A stretch of DNA of 64,000 nt from Wurfbainia villosa (lineage: Eukaryota > Streptophyta > Magnoliopsida > Zingiberales > Zingiberaceae): contig CM045988.1 of NCBI GenBank assembly GCA_025175895.1, positions 8,833,647 through 8,897,646 on the forward strand, read 5' to 3'. Below the pieces are notes generated by a model, which saw only the letters and a list, made by a program, of their open reading frames with translations, was not told where the DNA came from and did not search any database. Below are positions 53,103 through 64,000 of this stretch, in pieces (positions within the stretch are counted from its first letter, which is position 1; every line of letters starts with the position of its first letter). The position numbers and the translations under genes are program-made.

Positions 53103-53167
<65 letters not shown>

Positions 53168-53254
53168 ATGCTTGTATGTATGTGATGCATGCTAGTAGAA
53201 TAATGCTTGTATGTATATGATGGATGCTAGGTTATTTTTCTTGTATGTATATGA
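52302..53254 (+). other. Element D leader, first part
   Basis: Non-coding. Contains a 20 bp perfect palindrome (52514-52533), a rapidly mutating (TA)n run (about 53106-53161) and three direct copies of a TGTATGTATATGATG-like word before G. Homologous to F's leader around the CATAATACGACCT words. Confidence 0.6.
53106..53161. repeat. (TA)n microsatellite
   Basis: About 28 uninterrupted TA units; any apparent frame across it is low-complexity artefact. Confidence 0.95.
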
Positions 53255-53783
53255 TGTAACGCCCGTAAAATTCCTAGCAATTTTACAGGAATTTTTGGCT
53301 TGATGATCATGGGCCTTGGGTGAGCCTTTTTCCAAAACAAAAGAAAATAAGCCAAAAATGGATGCAAGACCTAGGAATTGAACTCCAAACCTCTAGAGAT
53401 AGCCAAACCCTATAGATGCACCCACTAACCAGAAGCCCAATAGGATATTATCATTAGAGGGAGGGGGGGATTATAGATAAGTGTGATAAAGGCAAATGAA
53501 GAGGCATGGAAGAAGAGAAGAAAAACTTCTCTTCCTCCCTTTATAAAGAAGAGGGAAAGTCCTAATTTGCCACTTCCTCTCTTCTTCTCCTTCTCACCGA
53601 AACCTAGAGCCTCTCCCTCCCCATTTCCCTCTTTTGGCCGAACCTCATTCAAGCAAGAAAGCAAAGGCTAGGTTGGTTCTTTAGGTTATCTTCCCCACCC
53701 AAAGCAAAGCGAAGGAAGTAAGTATCCCTCACCTGCATACGAGTAGCTTCGTTTGATGTTTTATAAAAGAAATCTAAATGTTA

Positions 53784-54290
53784 TATTCGGCCAAGCTATG
53801 ATTTTAGGGTTTCAATGAAGTTTCATGCTATGTTTTGGTAACTATATGATGATGTTAGGAGTTAAAATGAATTAGGTCAAAAGCTAACCCTAATGGCCAC
53901 CAAGACCCATTCGGCCAAGCCATGCTTTTAGGGTTTCAATGAAGTTTCATGCTATGTTTTGGTAACTATATGATGATGTTAGGAGTTAAAATGAATTAGG
54001 TCAAAAGCTAACCCTAATGGCCACCAAGACCCATTCGGTCAAGCCATGCTTTTAGGGTTTCAATGAAGTTTCATGCTATGCTTTGGTAACTATATGATGA
54101 TGTTAGGAGTTAAGATGAATTAGGACAAAAGCTAACCCTAATGGCCACCAAGACCCATTCGGCCAAGCCATGTTTTTAGGGTTTCAATGAAGTTTCATGC
54201 TATGTTTTGGTAACTATATGATGATGTTAGGAGTTGAAATGAATTAGGTTAAAAGATAACCCTAGAAAACCCTATGGACCATTCGGCCAA
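53784..54290 (+). repeat. 124 bp tandem repeat in G (about four copies)
   Basis: ATTCGGCCAAGC starts at 53784, 53909, 54033, 54157 and 54281; copies differ at few bases. Confidence 0.9.
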
Positions 54291-54509
54291 CCTATGCTTT
54301 TGGGTGACTAAATGAAGTTTTAATACATGTTCTTTATGAAAATGAAGTTGTGGTTAAGTTAAATGAATAGGTTAACATGTGTTTTAAGTTGGGTGAATTC
54401 ATGCTGACTTGTGATATTAAATAATGCTAGATGAAGATAACATGCCTTAGGTTAGTGTTTACTTACTTTGATGTCATGCCTTATGCCATGTCTATGTGTA
54501 TGCGATATT

Positions 54510-54910
54510 TGAAATGTGTCATGAAATGAAGTATGATATGCTATGTTAAATGCAATGAAGCATGATGTGTTATGAAATGAAGTATGCTATGCTATGTTAA
54601 TGAAATGAAGCATGATGTGTTATGAAATGAAGTATGCTATGCTATGTTAAATGCAATGAAGCATGATGTGTTATGAAATGAAGTATGCTATGCTATGTTA
54701 ATGAAATGAAGCATGATGTGTTATGAAATGAAGTATGCTATGCTATGTTAAATGCAATGAAGCATGATGTGTTATGAAATGAAGTATGTTATGCTATGTT
54801 AATGAAATGAAGCATGATGTGTTATGAAATGAAGTATGCTATGCTATGTTAATGCAATGAAGCATGATGTGTTATGAAATGAAGTATGCCATGCTATGTT
54901 AATGAAATAA
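54510..54910 (+). repeat. ~50 bp tandem repeat in G (about eight copies)
   Basis: Unit with GAAATGAAGTATGCTATGC followed by AATGAAGCATGATGTG; alternating spacer TTAAATGCA or TTAATGAA gives a two-unit higher-order pattern. Confidence 0.9.
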
Positions 54911-54967
54911 GCTATGTTGTACAAATAAGCATATAAGTATTTTACCTTCTGCATGGCTTGTACCAAG

Positions 54968-55210
54968 ACCTTAACAAGGTCCAAGAAGGGATGGGCTCCT
55001 AAGATGCCCTAGGTCGATGGAATAAGACTCGGGCCTAGGATGGGCTTCTATGTATGATTGCCCCTAGGTCGATGGAATAAGATTTGGGCCTAGTACGGGA
55101 TGGGCCCCAAGATGCCTTAGGTCGATGGAGTAAGACTCGGGCCTAGGATGGGCTTCTACGCTATGACGATTGCCCCTAGGTCGATGGAATAAGACTCGGG
55201 CCTAGAAACC
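54968..55210 (+). repeat. Tandem repeat around AGGTCGATGGAATAAGAC in G
   Basis: Four copies of AGGTCGATGGARTAAGA(C/T)T followed by GGGCCTAG, 55-70 bp apart. Confidence 0.8.
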
Positions 55211-55379
55211 TATTAGGTTCGAGACTTGCTACCTCGGGCCTATTTAGGGATGCGCGCTATGATAACGAAGAAGTGGTACAATGCCGGGCCCAAATATGTT
55301 GAGATTTATGTTTACGTACCTAAAATATATGTTTTCAAAACATCCTGCATATGTTTACCTGCTGATTGTTATGTCTACA

Positions 55380-55700
55380 TGCTTATGTTATATACGTTAC
55401 ATGTTATGTTTGATGATATGATATGATGCTATGTTTACATGTTATGTTTGATGATATGTTAGGAATGTTTACATGCTTATGTTATATATGTTTACATGTT
55501 ATGTTTGATGATATGTTAGGAATGTCTACATGCTTATGTTATATATGTTACATGTTATGTTTGATGATATGATATGATGCTATGTTTACATGTTATGTTT
55601 GATGATATGTTAGGAATGTTTACATGCTTATGTTATATATGTTTACATGTTATGTTTGATGATATGTTAGGAATGTTTACATGCTTATGTTATATAATGC
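55380..55700 (+). repeat. ~58 bp tandem repeat in G
   Basis: Repeated TTTACATGTTATGTTTGATG, then ATATGTTAGGAATGTTTACATGC with AT-rich spacers; five or six copies. Confidence 0.85.
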
Positions 55701-56290
55701 TACTGTTATGTTTGAGGATATGCTATGATGTTTATGTTACTAAGTTACATACGATGCATGTTATGTTGGTTAAGCATATATTCATGTTATGCCGCTAAGT
55801 TATGGATGATACATGTTATATCTACTTATGTTACTTATGATACATGTTAAGTTGATGATGCCATGTATGTTACACATTATATAGCTTATATGTTATGAAT
55901 GCTACATGCCATGATTAATGTCGATGTATGGTTTTTGTGAGTAGGACAGGATCTTACTAAGCCTATGTGCTTATAGTTTATCTTTCCCTCGTATTGCAGA
56001 TAAGGGAAAGGGATGGATAAACTAATGGGAGCAGCAGGAGGGGCCAAATGTGTGTGGTAGTGGCATGGTGGAGAAGATCCGTTAGGTCTACATATATATG
56101 TGTTTACCTATGATGATGATGTCTATGGATGTCCTTATTATGCCTGCTTATGATGGTGTCATTTAAGAACTTGAACTAAGCACTAAGTACCTATCTATGT
56201 TATGATGCATGTTCTATGCTAATAAGAAGAAGTAAAGAAGAAGTAAGAAGAAGTATTTATATATGCTATGATGCATGCTCTATGTGAAGA

Positions 56291-56291
56291 A

Positions 56292-56385
<94 letters not shown>
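56291..56385. repeat. (TA)n microsatellite in G
   Basis: About 47 TA units without interruption. Confidence 0.95.
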
Positions 56386-56388
<3 letters not shown>

Positions 56389-56560
56389 AATGCATGTTTA
56401 TGTTTTAAAAAGAAAAAAAAATGTCTAAAGTCTTCCGCTGTAAGAATTAAGAAGTATGCATAAAGTCTTCCGCTGTATGTAATGTAAGTATGTACGGTTG
56501 CGTCACGCGCCGCCCCTCCAGACATTCAGGGTCTGGAAAAAGGGCGGGCGTTACATATGA

Positions 56561-57272
56561 TGCATGCTAGAATGATGCTTGTATGTATGTGATGCATGCT
56601 AGTGTAGGATAATAAAGGCCTTAATGCATATATGATACACATTACGATTAGATTAGATCTTAATCGAATCAACTCGAAAATGCCTACCAAGTCCTTGATA
56701 ACCATCACTACCTCGATCATTTGTAGTTGTTGAATCTGCCAAAGCAGAGCAACACATATTATCTTGGTAGGGTGCGGAGGGACAATCTTGGTCCCGCCTA
56801 TCACGGCTTGGGTTAGAGTAAGCTCAATTAGATTGAGTAAAACTAGTTAACTCAATTGGATCGAGTAGAACTATAGACATATTCCAACCATTGGAAAGAT
56901 AGGATAAGATCGCATTTTCACTAAATCTTGGGCGATTTAGCCAAAGCTAACTCAAGGTCTTTTGTAAATGTGGGTCTTGATCCTATAAACAAGAGTTGCA
57001 TAGAGATGTAATCGGTAATGTGTTACCCACCGATCATACTAAGTCTTGGGCGATTTAGCCAAAGCTAACTCAAGGCTTAGTATGATGTGGATCTTGTCCT
57101 GCAGGAATTATAGCTAGTTTGTTTGAATCTAGTAATGTGGTTTGACCACATCCATAACTCGATTCTATAAAATTCCTATAATTCAGTGGGAGCATTATTT
57201 GATTAAAGGCCTAATTAAATGATAAAAGGAATATGATATTAATTTTCTGCATTGTGTATGTTGTAAATTAGT
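56561..57272 (+). other. Element D leader, hairpin part before gag
   Basis: Holds two copies of TTGGGCGATTTAGCCAAAGC (56929, 57047), each in a hairpin: the second has arms 57033-57048 with 57071-57086. Also GGTAA/TTACC (57014-57018, 57023-57027), ATGTGGT/ACCACAT (57135-57141, 57145-57151), and ATTTGATTA/TAATTAAAT (57197-57205, 57212-57220) around AAGGCC. F has the same series with different but matching arms. Confidence 0.7.
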
Positions 57273-60200
57273 ATGTCGACAAACACGAACACTCTCTCCC
57301 TGCGTTCTTTCCTTGAGAAGGACAAGCTCAATGGAGAAAATTTCCTGGACTGGTACAGGAACCTGAGAATCATTCTCACCCAAGAAAGGAAACTGTACGT
57401 CCTAGAGCAGCCCATTCCGGAGGCACCTCCTGTCAATGCCTCACGAACTGACAAAAATGCTTACAAGAAGCATCAAGATGATGCATTAGATGTGTCATGT
57501 CTCATGCTCGCGACCATGAACTCTGAGCTTCAGAAGCAACATGAGTTCATGAATGCTTATGATATGGTTGAACATCTTCATCAACTATATCAAGGACAAG
57601 CAAGGCACGAGAGATATGAAGTCTCTAAGGCATTGTTTCAGTCCAAGATGCAAGATGGGACTCCCGTAGGTCCATATGTACTCAAGATGATTGGGTACGT
57701 AGAAAACCTACAAAGATTGCGATTCCCACTTGGCCAAGAGCTGACCACTGACTTGATCTTGCAGTCTTTGCCACAAAGCTACAATCAATTTGTCATGAAT
57801 TACAACATGAATGAAATTGATAAGCCACTGCCTGAGATGCTCAGCATGTTGAGAACTGCTGAGCTCAACCTTAAGAAGGAAAAATCTGACTCCATTTTGA
57901 TGGTGCAAAAGAAGAAAGGTAAGGGAAAGCCTAAAGGTATGGGAAAGTCCCAAGCCAAGGGAAAAGGAAAAGAACTAAAACCCAAAGGAGGGGTGGCCAA
58001 AGAAGGGGCTTGCTTCCACTGCAAAAAAGCTGGACACTGGAAGCGTAACTGCAAAGCATACCTGGAAGATCTTAAGAAGAAGAGAAGTGAGACTTCTACT
58101 TCAGGTATAAATGTTATAGAAGTCAATCTATCTATTTCTTTATCATGGGTATTAGATACCGGATGTGCATCTCACATTTGTACCAATGTGCAAGTGCTGA
58201 GAAATAGCAGGGCATTGACAAAGGGCGAGGTGGACCTACGAGTAGGCAATGGAGCAAGAGTTGCTGCTATTGCTGTAGGAACTTATGATCTATCTCTGCC
58301 CACTGGGCAAGTACTAGAACTAGATGAATGTTATTATGTGTCTACTTTAACTAAGAACATAATTTCAGTTTCTTGTTTGGACAAGAAAGGATTTACATTT
58401 ATAATAAAGAACAAATGTTGTTCAGTTTATTTAAAGGATATGTTCTATTGTAGTGCACCTCTAATGAACGGACTCTACTTTCTAGACTTAGAGAGCCCCA
58501 TCTATAACATAAGTATCAAAAGGTTCAAGTCAAATGAGTTGAACCAAACCTATCTCTGACACTGTCGCTTAGGACACATAAATGAGAGTCACTTATCTCA
58601 GCTCTATAAGGATGGGCTATTGGACTCATTTGATTTTGAATCATATGAGACATGCGAGTCTTGCCTTTTAGGCAAGATGACCAAGACTCCCTTTAGTGGA
58701 CACAGTGAAAGAGCAACGAACTTGTTAGGACTTATACATAGTGATGTATGTGGCCCTTTCAATGTTGCAGCTAGAGGTGGTTACAGGTACTTCATTACAT
58801 TTACTGATGACTTCAGTAGATATGGTTATGTGTATCTTATGACACATAAATCAGAATCCTTTGAAAAGTTCAAAGAATTCAAGAATGAAGTACAAAACCA
58901 GCTTGGCAAGAGTATTAAGATACTTCGATCAGATCGAGGTGGTGAATACCTTAGCCATGAGTTTCGTGACTATCTAGCTGAGTGTGGTATTCTATCCCAA
59001 CTCACTCCTCCTGGAACACCACAGTGGAATGGTGTATCCGAAAGGAGGAATCGTACACTATTAGATAAGGTACGATCTATGATGAGTCACACAGATCTTC
59101 CTATATCCTTTTGGAGATATGCTCTAGACACAGCAGCCTTTACCCTTAACCGTGTACCATCCAAGGCTGTGATAAAGACACCATATACGATATGGACAGG
59201 GAGAAATTCCAAGATGTCTTTCATGAGGATTTGGGGTTGTGAGGCTTACGTTCGACGTCAAGTCTCAAACAAACTAGGACCCAAATCCGATAGGTGCTAT
59301 TTTATTGGATATCCCAAGGATACAAAGGGATATTACTTCTACATTCCCAGTCAGCACAAAGTGTTTGTAGCAAAGACTGGGGTTTTTCTAGAAAGGGATT
59401 TTGTTTCTAGAAAAATTAGTGGGAGTACGTTTGATCTTGAAGAAATTCAAGATAAGGACCATAGCACTGAGGCCTTGATGGAGGTTGAATAGGAACCACA
59501 AAGTGTTGTGGGTGATGAGATTATTGCACAAAGAGTTGTGGAACAACCACCTATTCATGTAGACCTACCTCTTCGCAGGTCTGATAGGGTACGTCGTCAG
59601 CCTGAGAGATATTCATTTCTCTTTTCTAACCATGATGATGTTATGCTCATTGAGAATGAGCCTACCTCCTATCAGGAAGCTGTGATGAGCCCAGATTCTG
59701 AGAAATGGCTAGAGGTCATGAGGTCCGAGATGAAATCCATGTACACCAACCAAGTATGGACTTTGGTCGATCCACCTGAAGGGGTTAAACCCATTGGGTG
59801 TAAGTGGGTCTTTAGGAGAAAGACTGACGTGGATGGACTTACGCATAACTATAAGGGCCGATTGGTGGCTAAAGGTTTCAAGCAAATTCATGGTATTGAC
59901 TATGATGAAACCTTTTCTCCAATGGCGATGTTTAAGTCCATTCGGATCTTGCTTGCTATTGCAGCATACCACGATTATGAGATCTGGCAGATGGATGTCA
60001 AAACTGCATTTCTGAATGGAAACTTACTCGAGGATGTGTACATGACACAACCTGAGGGTTTTGAAGATCCACAACATACTGGGAAAGTATGCAAGCTGCA
60101 AAGGTCCATTTATGGGCTAAAGCAAGCCTCTCGGAGCTGGAATCTTTGATTCGATGATGCGATCAAATAGTTTGATTTCATCAAGAATGAAGATGAACCC

Positions 60201-61178
60201 TGTGTCTACAAGAGGGTTAATGGGAACACAATTGTCTTCCTTGTATTGTATGTGGATGACATACTACTCATTGGGAATGACATCCCTTCGCTACAGTCTA
60301 TGAAGACTTAGCTAGGGACGTGCTTCTCAATGAAGGACTTAGGTGAAGCAGCCTGTATTCTAGGCATCAAGATCTATAGAGATAGATCTAAGAGATTGCT
60401 TGTCCTAAGTCAGAGTACATACATTGACACGGTATTACTACGGTTTGCCATGCAGAATTCCAAGAAGGGACTTCTTCCGATGTAACATGGTGTGAGTCTT
60501 TCGAAGACTCAAAGTCCCTCTTCTAGAGAGGAGAGAGACCGCATGGATAAGATCCCTTACGCATCTGCTATAGGATCTATCATGTACGCCATGTTGTGTA
60601 CTCGTCCTGATGTCTCGTATGCTTTGAGCATGACGAGTAGATACCAGTCAGATCCATGTGAGCATCACTGGATAGCAGTCAAGAATATTCTTAAGTACTT
60701 GAGAAGGACTAAAGAATATTTCTTGATATTTGGAGGCAATGAGGAACTAGCTGTAAAGGGTTACAGTAATGCCAGCTTCCAAACTGACTAGGATAATTAT
60801 AGATCGCAATCAGGGTTCGTGTTTTGCTTAAACGGTGGTGCTGTGACCTGGAAGAGTTCGAAGCAGGACACAGTTGCTGATTCTACAACAGAAGCTGAGT
60901 ATATCGCTGCATCTGAGGCAGCAAAGGAGGCAGTTTGGATCCGCAAGTTTATTACTGAGCTTGAGGTGATTCCTAGCATAGCAGATCCCATAGAGCTCTA
61001 TTGTGACAACAATGGAGCGATTGCACAGGCTAAGGAACCTCGCTCACACCAGCGGACCAAACACATACTACGGCGCTTCCATCTCATTCGAGAGATTATC
61101 GATAGAAGAGATGTGAAGATTTGCAGAGTACCCACAGAGGCTAACATCGCAGATCCCTTGACCAAGGCTTTGGCATAG
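57273..61178 (+). pseudogene. Element D gag-pol polyprotein with in-frame stops only
   Basis: A single frame across 3.9 kb (all open pieces start in the same phase). 57273-58559: gag (FLEKDKLNGENFLDWYRNLR), zinc knuckle CFHCKKAGHWKRNC, protease WVLDTGCASHICTNV, stopped at 58557. 58620-59492: integrase zinc and core (CESCLLGKM, HSDVCGP, RSDRGGEY, WNGVSERRN). 59508-60149: reverse transcriptase first half (WVFRRKTDVDG, MDVKTAFLNGNL). Then LYVDDILLIGND and RNase H (SNASFQTD, STTEAEYIAASEA, DNNGAIAQAKEP, ADPLTKALA). I count seven stops: 58557, 59490, 60147, ~60168, ~60309, ~60483, ~60789. No frameshift is needed. In RNase H, GYSNAS replaces the GYSDAS seen in F, losing a catalytic Asp. Closest relative here: F. 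Confidence 0.88.
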
Positions 61179-61240
61179 AAAAAGCATGATGGTCACACTA
61201 GGTCATTGGGTATTAGATACTACGGTGATTGGCACTAGTG

Positions 61241-61252
61241 CTAGTGGGAGAT
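61241..61252 (+). other. Polypurine tract, element D
   Basis: CTAGTGGGAGAT, identical to that of F, just before TGTTAGTG. Confidence 0.75.
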
Positions 61253-63070
61253 TGTTAGTGAAAGCCCTAGAGTCAATCATGTGATGATTGTTGTATGAAC
61301 TTTATTGTATCATATTCCTATTTATAAAGGCATGGTTATTATATTTACTTGTATTGGTGCCAAATAACTAAATATAATAATGTCCTTGAGTAGTAGGTTC
61401 TTATCTATATCAATCGATTGGTTGAATCGATAATGAGATGATATAGAGAACACTACTCTTAATCATTCCTAGTCGACTATTAACATTCAGGAACAATGTT
61501 AATGTGTAGAGACTAGCATGTAGGTCAACACGATGACTTGATCTCACAAGTCATGGATATGAGATATCAAGTTGACACATGGGTATGCATTGGAGAATGT
61601 ATACTGAATGACCCGCCATGAGAAAGTATCATGGATCGTTATATGAGTGTCATATACTTTCTCATGTGGATATTAGTATGACTATTAGTCCTTAGATCTG
61701 AAGTCACCATGGTTCCCTACATAAGGAGTTGCATACTTTGGCTTCGTCAAACGTCACCCGTAAATGGGTGGACTATAAAGGCGATTACTGGGTATTTAAC
61801 AAATTATGCGGAGGGATATGAGTGATGTAGATGGGATCTATCCCTCTTATATGACGGGGGTGACATCAATATTCTTGATAGAGTGAGACCATAAAGTACA
61901 TGGTCATGCCCAAATGAGTCAATATGAGATATTGAGCACATTTGATTAGAGCGAGTCTACTTAGAGTTTAAGATATAGATTGTACCGAGGATGACATGGT
62001 CTATGCCTCAATTGGTCAATCTAGATGTCAAGGATAGAGGGACATTGTCACATATCGTGAGAGTCACAATTAGTAGTCACAAAGGTGATGTTGGAGCTCA
62101 ACATTCTTGTAACTTGGGTAGCAATGATGTGTTGCTAGATACCGCTCATTGCTTATGTTCCTAAATCGGTTTAGGAGCATTGCCAACATTACAAGAACCT
62201 ATAGGGTCACACACAAAGGGCAATTAGATGGAGATTAGGTTTATATGATGAACCATGAGGATTAGGTTCATGGGATGAACCAAATTGGATTAAGAGTAAT
62301 CCAAATTAGACAAATTGAGTTAGACTCAATTTGATTCTAGTGTTGAATGAGTCTAATTTAGATTTGATTCATTGGGTCAATTTAAATTAATGAATAGGAA
62401 TTCATTAAATCAAATTGACTTGAATCAAGTGGTTAGATTTGATCAACCATGGGAGATAAGAGGTCAAGTTTGACTTGACTTGAGAGGGAAGATGAATGGT
62501 CAATTTTGACTTGACCAATTGCCATGTCATGGTGACTTGGCATGGGGGCTGGCCAATGATGGTGTTCCACATCATCATGGACTTATCATGTGGTGCCACC
62601 TCATGAGGGAGACAAAGAGCCATAGGCTCTTGGAGTTACATGCATGCATGTAACCCCCCCAACAATAAGTGGCCGACCACTTTCATTTGATGAGGTGAAT
62701 TGATTTTTGGTTTGTAACTTCATCATCTTCTTCCTAGCTCTCCTTCTTGCTCTCCCAAGACTTCCTTGGCCGAAATACCTAAAGGGTGCTAGCACACTCT
62801 AAGGTGTTTTTCTCCACCATTTGTCCATATGGATACTTGTAGAGGAGTGTACACTTGACACTCTTGAGTTCTGGCAAAGAGTTTGGACAACCGGGATAAG
62901 CGAAGGGCGTTGCTATGAGGGTAATGCTCTCACCTTCTAGATCTAAGGTAGATCTAGGTTTACTTAAGCACATACATGTTTTATTTTTATATATCTTCGA
63001 ACGGATCTGTGGCCGGGCATTCCGAGGTTTCCGCAATGCAAAAAGTAGTTTTTGCGGCTCAGAAAGTCCA
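61253..63070 (+). repeat. 3' LTR of D
   Basis: TGTTAGTGAAAGCCC...AAGTCCA, about 1.8 kb. Followed by sequence of a C-family LTR, where the four bases ATAG happen to match the spacer before D's primer site. Confidence 0.85.
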
Positions 63071-64000
63071 ATAGTATATCATGATCCCTAATTAACCGAA
63101 AGATCAACGATTGATCCAGAACTATTTCTGAAACCCTTCAGTAGCTACAATGAATCGTGCCCCATTCCCTTCACGCATCTTATACCTACTTGGTTCAGGA
63201 CATGGTCTATAGTGTCAGTTCCTACTAGGTTGACTATGTCACACCTAGTCTAAGTATCATTTCCTCGTCTTACAGATTCTAGTTACTGCACATGTATCCA
63301 AGAGTACCTTACTCTAAACATGTAATGCTTTGGCCAAAGACTTTAGTAACAATCCGACGAGAGGCCATGGGTATACATCTCCTCGCAAGGAGTGGTGAAT
63401 CCTTTATAGGCTATTCAAACACCTTCGATCACTTCGACTTATACCCAATCATCCTGGGTCCACATCTCCTCAGAGATGCTTGCTTAAGATGTCAAAGTAT
63501 AAGTCTTCATGACCAAAATGACTTGAATACCGCAAGTCAAAGGAACATCGCACTTAAGCTGCAGTAAGAACTTCATTGACATCTATATATGCAGAGAACC
63601 ATATGAAGTTTTACAGCTGGTCACTCCAATGAACAAGTTACCATAACTAGCATTTACGATTAACTCCGGACATCACAATGTCTCCAGCCTGTGAGAATCA
63701 GCTGCTTGGATACACCAAGGAGTATACCTCGTGCTAGTCTCGACAGAATTGATGGTGTCCAAATCTATCAATTCATCGACTAGGGATAATTCTGATACAT
63801 AACAATTACACATGTAGAGATACTCACTAGTTGTGATCCAATCACAAATTCTCTCATGCTGTGAATCGTATCGTGGACATTCAGTAAATGAGTTTAAGAT
63901 CTAATCAAATACATGAAAACATGTATACTCAAATAGTGAATCTTTATTTATCATATAAATGGTTCAAACATAAGGCGATTGCCTTAGGACATCTCTCATA
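63071..64000 (-). repeat. C-family LTR, partial (H)
   Basis: Closely matches 42130-43060 and 49370-50300 of the C LTRs up to the right window edge, which falls about 11 bases before the expected LTR end. Its left part is missing beyond D, so either D inserted into it or the two were brought together by a deletion. Confidence 0.88.

Larger units (their letters stand above)
53255..56555 (+). mobile_element. Insertion G: TG...CA element, probable solo LTR of a gypsy element
   Basis: 3301 bp bounded by the inverted ends TGTAACGCCCG / CGGGCGTTACA (11 bp perfect) and direct duplications TATGA (53250-53254, 56556-56560). No primer site, pol or gag inside. TG...CA and a 5 bp duplication fit an LTR rather than a DNA transposon. 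Length and the TGTAACRCCC-like start recall long LTRs of Tekay/Del chromoviruses, which is inference. It carries four different tandem-repeat blocks and a (TA)n run. Strand is arbitrary. Confidence 0.75.
51064..63070 (+). mobile_element. Copia element D, sister of F, with insertion G
   Basis: Plus-strand element: 5'-truncated LTR 51064-52284, primer site, leader with G inserted, one-frame gag-pol with stops (57273-61178), polypurine tract and 3' LTR 61253-63070. Protein and leader are close to F. Confidence 0.88.

Noticed and set aside
53002..53190. Frames across (TA)n runs (also 56275-56525)
   Set aside because: Low-complexity Ile/Tyr repeats from a microsatellite, not genes.
53255..56555. 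G as a DNA transposon because of its 11 bp terminal inverted repeats
   Set aside because: TG...CA termini with a 5 bp duplication fit an LTR; no transposase-like frame is present. Not fully excluded.

Overview
The window is plant nuclear DNA made almost entirely of nested LTR retrotransposons; I find no ordinary host gene, rRNA or tRNA. Plant origin is supported by five Ty1/copia elements with plant-type primer sites (TGGTATCAGAGCC, complementary to initiator Met tRNA), a Tat-lineage Ty3/gypsy pol remnant, and spliced antisense genes next to that pol whose first exon resembles the plant 'putative gypsy type transposon' domain. The species cannot be named; a repeat-rich angiosperm, perhaps a monocot, is likely.

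Layout. 1-5854: element A (copia, minus strand), running off the left edge, with its 5' LTR at 3845-5854. 5855-19638: element F (copia, plus strand), whose 5' LTR is cut by A and whose gag is cut by element E (8516-13934), a gag-only Sirevirus-like element flanked by AAGGA. 19639-21348: the 3' end of a Tat-type gypsy pol (RNase H, integrase). 21550-40127: the 3' part of the same host element, with antisense genes and a 21-unit tandem array. Element B (28411-39141, Sirevirus-like copia, minus strand, AGGTA duplication) is inserted in one antisense exon, and a 2.3 kb solo LTR of the A family (29270-31588, GTCTT duplication) sits inside B's left LTR. 40849-50311: element C (copia, minus strand, AAAAA duplication). 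51064-63070: element D (copia, plus strand, related to F) with a 5'-truncated LTR and a 3.3 kb insertion G (53255-56555, TATGA duplication) in its leader. 63071-64000: part of a C-family LTR.

How it fits together. The Tat element is the oldest layer seen; F, B and C landed in it, and E, A and the solo LTR landed in those. Most polyproteins carry only a few stops or frameshifts, so the layers are not very old.

The most interesting signals are RNA-structural. The gag leaders of A, C, D and F contain series of long hairpins, and comparison of copies shows paired (compensatory) changes. The tandem array in the Tat element repeats a hairpin that also varies with pairing kept. A second point is that the antisense gene 40127-27192 reads as one open, spliced frame once B and one target duplication are discounted.
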